A stretch of 64,000 bases of DNA, taken from NCBI RefSeq assembly GCF_020782115.1, contig NZ_JAJGMW010000008.1, positions 62,001 through 126,000 of the forward strand. Reading direction: 5' to 3'. The position numbers and the translations under genes are program-made. The first letter of the stretch is position 1. Every line of letters begins with the position of its first letter. A model generated the notes under the pieces. That model was not told the DNA's origin, made no database searches, and saw only the letters and a program-made list of their open reading frames with translations. The DNA comes from Leeuwenhoekiella parthenopeia. GTDB taxonomy: Bacteria > Bacteroidota > Bacteroidia > Flavobacteriales > Flavobacteriaceae. Positions 62,401 to 64,000 of the stretch are shown here, in pieces.

Positions 62401-62703
62401 TACTGGGGCTGGGATCCTAAAGAAACCTGGGCGCTCATCAGTATTATGATCTACGCTTTTGTCATTCACATGCGACTGGTACCCGGCTTACGTGGAAAAT
62501 GGTTGTTTAACCTGATGTCTGTTTTAGCCTACGGCAGTATTTTAATGACCTATTTTGGGGTAAACTTCTGGTTGGCAGGTCTGCACAGTTATGCCAGTGG
62601 GGACAATATTTTAAACCTGAACCGGGCGCTGATGATTTTTGGAGGAGTGATTCTGTTTGCCTTAATCGCCTATCCTAAATACAAGAAATTTTATAAGAAG
62701 TAG
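59458..62703 (+). CDS. Fused cytochrome c biogenesis protein (CcsB-CcsA, ResB-ResC type)
   Basis: System II haem export and cytochrome c ligation protein of 1081 residues. The ResB/CcsB part (to about 470) has four helices and a large periplasmic region. The CcsA part, with about eight helices, carries the WWD-type motif WGRYWGWDPKETWALISI and conserved histidines including HAPWSNAYES. The start at 59458 (MQKRIADFLF) is the natural one; a frame extending to 59329 lies in the divergent gene. It is a complete one-gene system. Confidence 0.92.
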   Translation: MQKRIADFLFSTRLMAVLFIVYAVAMATGTILDAGQETSPTPYTRELVYEAWWFELIHLLFIVNFVGNIWRFKLWRKEKWSTLVFHLSFILIIFGAAWTRYMGFEGVMPIREGETQNTFLSEKTYLQVFIDGERNGEPMRRKLEPKRLNLSTRLDNSFDWETDFDGKPVTISFAKFIDGAEEGLIEDPDGIAQLKIVEAGDGTRHEHYIEEGQVASIHNVLFALNNPTEGAINIGYDGENYTIKTPFAGSTRVMATQEDFEVVKDSVQELKLRALYQVAGMQFVFPEPVLKGKNGIVEAFPKQKGQQDALFVNIKTPDGEETVGLLGGKGYNNQMVDAEIGDLKFHLAYGSQAVELPFAIKLNDFIAERYPGTTNAYSSYESEITVIDTPEEQFDYEIYMNHVLDHKGYRFFQASFDPDELGTILSVNHDAVGTWITYIGYFLLYLGLMIILFDKGSRFGDLKVRLDKVKAKKAKLSVLAVLFALGGTLNAQEQKVIVENGNTKVVDEQPKDFIPGTATLAEEEEAHQLPTKAEIDSVLMANKVPAEEAAKFGKLVIQDDGGRMMPVNTFSSLLLRKLSRSDKYEGLTADQVFLSMVETPFFWYNVDFIYLKPANDSIRGIIGVPKDQKYVSALDFIDEMGRNKLDPYITSAYQAEVKNSFDKDFIDIAERLGLLNRAVSGEILKIFPLIGDENNKWVSYPELNEAGFKGMDSLYTKQILPLYFSALREGNQTGDFSKADTFIKSIKSFQQKYGSEVMPSEDKIDAEVFYNEHDIFTKLYWMYLLASVFMFVFVIVRIFKDNRFIKSMVGVGAVAILILFGLHTLGLIWRWYISGHAPWSNAYESVLYVGWATMFFGLAFGRKSSLTIASTAFVAGFILWGASMNWLNPAISNLQPVLDSYWLMIHVAVIVGSYGPLTLGMILGLVSLLLILLTNTKNKTRMDLNIRELTIINEMSLTVGLVMLTIGNFLGGQWANESWGRYWGWDPKETWALISIMIYAFVIHMRLVPGLRGKWLFNLMSVLAYGSILMTYFGVNFWLAGLHSYASGDNILNLNRALMIFGGVILFALIAYPKYKKFYKK

Positions 62704-62762
62704 GTAGTTTATTGGTTATTACTATTGTTATTATTATTTGATTACCTGGAAATATTTAGTCA

Positions 62763-63221
62763 ATGAATATCAGTTTTGATCTTGATAGTACATTAATTCC
62801 TAATGGAATAGAGTTTAAAACTGAAAAATGCAGCAGATTAGCCAAAATCTTTGGAATTGAAGAAATACGGGAAGGAGCTCCTAAATTAATTAACGACTTA
62901 AAAAATCAGGGTCACAGTGTGCACATTTATACAACGTCATTTCGAACAAAAAGAAGAATAAGGCGGACTTTAAAATATTATGGTATTACAGTTGACCGAA
63001 TTGTTAATCAAACTGAAAATCAGCTTTTATTAAAGAGTCGAAAAATAAACTCATCCAAGTTTCCGCCAATTTTTGGATTTGACGTTCATATTGACGATTC
63101 AAAAGGTGTTGGAATAGAATCGGAACAACATAATTTTAAAGCAATTATAATAGAACCGAATGATAAAAATTGGATTGAAAAAATTGTTAAGGAGCTAAAT
63201 ACTCTATGTAGCTATTGTTGA
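62763..63221 (+). CDS. HAD-like hydrolase, A/T-rich
   Basis: A 152-residue HAD-superfamily protein: FDLDSTLI (motif I, both Asp), YTTSFRT (motif II) and HIDDSKG (motif IV). It is noticeably more A/T-rich than its neighbours and has no linked operon partner. Substrate unknown; small phosphatases of this type occur in stress and nucleotide pools. Possibly recently acquired. Confidence 0.8.
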   Translation: MNISFDLDSTLIPNGIEFKTEKCSRLAKIFGIEEIREGAPKLINDLKNQGHSVHIYTTSFRTKRRIRRTLKYYGITVDRIVNQTENQLLLKSRKINSSKFPPIFGFDVHIDDSKGVGIESEQHNFKAIIIEPNDKNWIEKIVKELNTLCSYC

Positions 63222-63335
63222 TAGTGCTGTTTGTGGTTTGGTCTTGTTTCGACGGGCTCGAAATCCAAATGTTTCATCTTGGAAGCTTGTTTCAAATAAC
63301 CTAATAACTTTTTAACCACTAACAAATACCCCAAC

Positions 63336-63893
63336 TCACACCCGGACGACACACCTGAAGCCGCGTCCGGCATAGTAGGATTCTGCGCCGTTGTGGTAGA
63401 AAAATATACGCCCGAAGCGGTTATCCCCAAATAAGGCTCCGCCCAGTTTACGCATTTCGCCAGGCGTGTTGATCCAGCTTGAGGTTTTGATATCGACTGC
63501 CTGTATACCTTGCAGTTTCAGGTATTCCTGTTCGCTGATCAATTCGGCACCCATTTCTTCAGCTTTCGCTTTAGCGCTTCCGGCTGGTTTAAATTTCTTC
63601 CGGGATTCGAGAGCTTCGTCATCGTAGCACAGACTGCGACGCTCTACCGGACTTTCCGCAGCAAAATCGCAAAAAGTGCAGATGTCCTTTTTAGAATCGT
63701 ATTCCAGCAGGGAAGGTTCGCCGCCGGTTTGCTCCAGTTGGAAAATACAGTTTAGTTTTTCGGGACTCTGAAGCAGTCGATTTTCAATTTTATTCCATTC
63801 AATCCCTTCAAAATGTGAGGAATTACGTTCAAAGCGCTTTTGCAGAAGCTCCAGAAACGAATTGGTATCGCTAAGAATCTTTGGTGATGCCAT
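63336..63893 (-). CDS. DUF4256 family protein
   Basis: A 185-residue protein with the family core CIFQLEQTGGEPSLLEYDS, TFCDFAAESPVERRSLCYDDEAL, SWINTPGEMRKLGGALFGDNR and YYAGRGFRCVV. No function is known to me. The 63222-63335 gap to the HAD gene holds nothing recognisable. Confidence 0.85.
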   Translation of the reverse strand: MASPKILSDTNSFLELLQKRFERNSSHFEGIEWNKIENRLLQSPEKLNCIFQLEQTGGEPSLLEYDSKKDICTFCDFAAESPVERRSLCYDDEALESRKKFKPAGSAKAKAEEMGAELISEQEYLKLQGIQAVDIKTSSWINTPGEMRKLGGALFGDNRFGRIFFYHNGAESYYAGRGFRCVVRV

Positions 63894-63898
63894 AGTTG

Positions 63899-64000
63899 TT
63901 ACTTTTTAAACATGAAATATACTGCCCCAATCAAAAACAGAAAAGAAATAATGTGATTAAGGCGGAAGGTTTCCGTCTTAAAAACAAGCAGGGTGAATAC
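63899..64000 (-). CDS. DMT-type (DUF486) membrane protein, C-terminal fragment at window end
   Basis: On the minus strand 33 residues are visible: VFTLLVFKTETFRLNHII, a last membrane helix SFLFLIGAVYFMF and the end KK, with TAA at 63899-63901. The pattern matches the end of small four-helix DMT proteins of the DUF486 type. The start lies outside. It runs 5 bases before the DUF4256 start, so the two are likely in one unit. Confidence 0.6.
   Translation of the reverse strand, partial: VFTLLVFKTETFRLNHIISFLFLIGAVYFMFKK

Overview
This 64 kb window comes from a chromosome of the phylum Bacteroidota, most likely a marine or environmental Flavobacteriia. The support is: a fused MoaC-MogA protein, a fused ResB-ResC type cytochrome c biogenesis protein (CcsBA), DUF6428 beside ArsR, a ParE/ParC pair with Bacteroidota-type motifs, tetratricopeptide (TPR) histidine kinases without linked regulators, -7 elements of the form TAnnTTTG, A-rich leaders instead of strong Shine-Dalgarno sequences, and secreted proteins beginning VGIGT-x-TP. 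No rRNA, tRNA, CRISPR array, insertion sequence or prophage was seen. The genus cannot be read from the sequence alone.

Layout. 1-3.6 kb: the 3' part of a glycogen/starch synthase and an orphan TPR histidine kinase. 3.7-12.3 kb: an almost complete molybdenum cofactor operon on the minus strand (moeA, modE-like, mobA, moaD, moeB-rhodanese, moaE, moaC-mogA fusion, moaA). It is divergent from a YdeP-type molybdopterin oxidoreductase, the probable client enzyme, and a ModE-like palindrome lies between them. 12.4-18.1 kb: two small membrane proteins, a PAS kinase, an aldo/keto reductase, a metzincin-type lipoprotein and a 39-residue lysine-rich protein. 18.1-26.1 kb: a seven-gene plus-strand cluster that is the most unusual part of the window. 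It encodes a TolB/TPR membrane protein, a small membrane-anchored protein, a caspase-like protease fused to a degenerate alpha/beta hydrolase and a TPR tail, a PGDYG-like protein, two TIR-domain membrane proteins and a membrane coiled-coil protein. It looks like a membrane-associated conflict or regulated cell death system.

26.1-37.2 kb: an AEC-type permease, a Tat-signal aminotransferase with a terminator-like hairpin touching its start codon, a ferritin-like DUF2383 protein, an arsenic-type operon (ArsR, DUF6428, ArsC-like phosphatase), an MFS exporter, three tandem secreted VGIGT proteins, a cold-shock-domain protein, a DUF1853 protein and the cysteine genes cysE-cysM. 37.4-51.6 kb: a TruA-like synthase, a DJ-1/PfpI protein, CorA, a frameshifted membrane gene, DUF2461, parE-parC-mscL, a hybrid kinase, a LytS-like TPR kinase, a lipoprotein and an XRE regulator. 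51.7-64 kb: an M14 carboxypeptidase divergent from the XRE gene across a region with four copies of one palindrome, an Lrp regulator, phosphoenolpyruvate carboxylase, DinB, a cytoplasmic clan GH-J like protein, KdsC, a DUF2520 protein, CcsBA, a HAD protein, DUF4256 and the end of a DMT-type protein.

How the genes work together: the Moco block makes and tunes the cofactor for the YdeP-like enzyme; cysE and cysM form the two-step route from serine to cysteine; arsR, DUF6428 and arsC form an autoregulated thiol or metalloid response unit; parE, parC and mscL are a compact housekeeping block; the caspase/TIR block is an accessory island set between ordinary metabolic genes.
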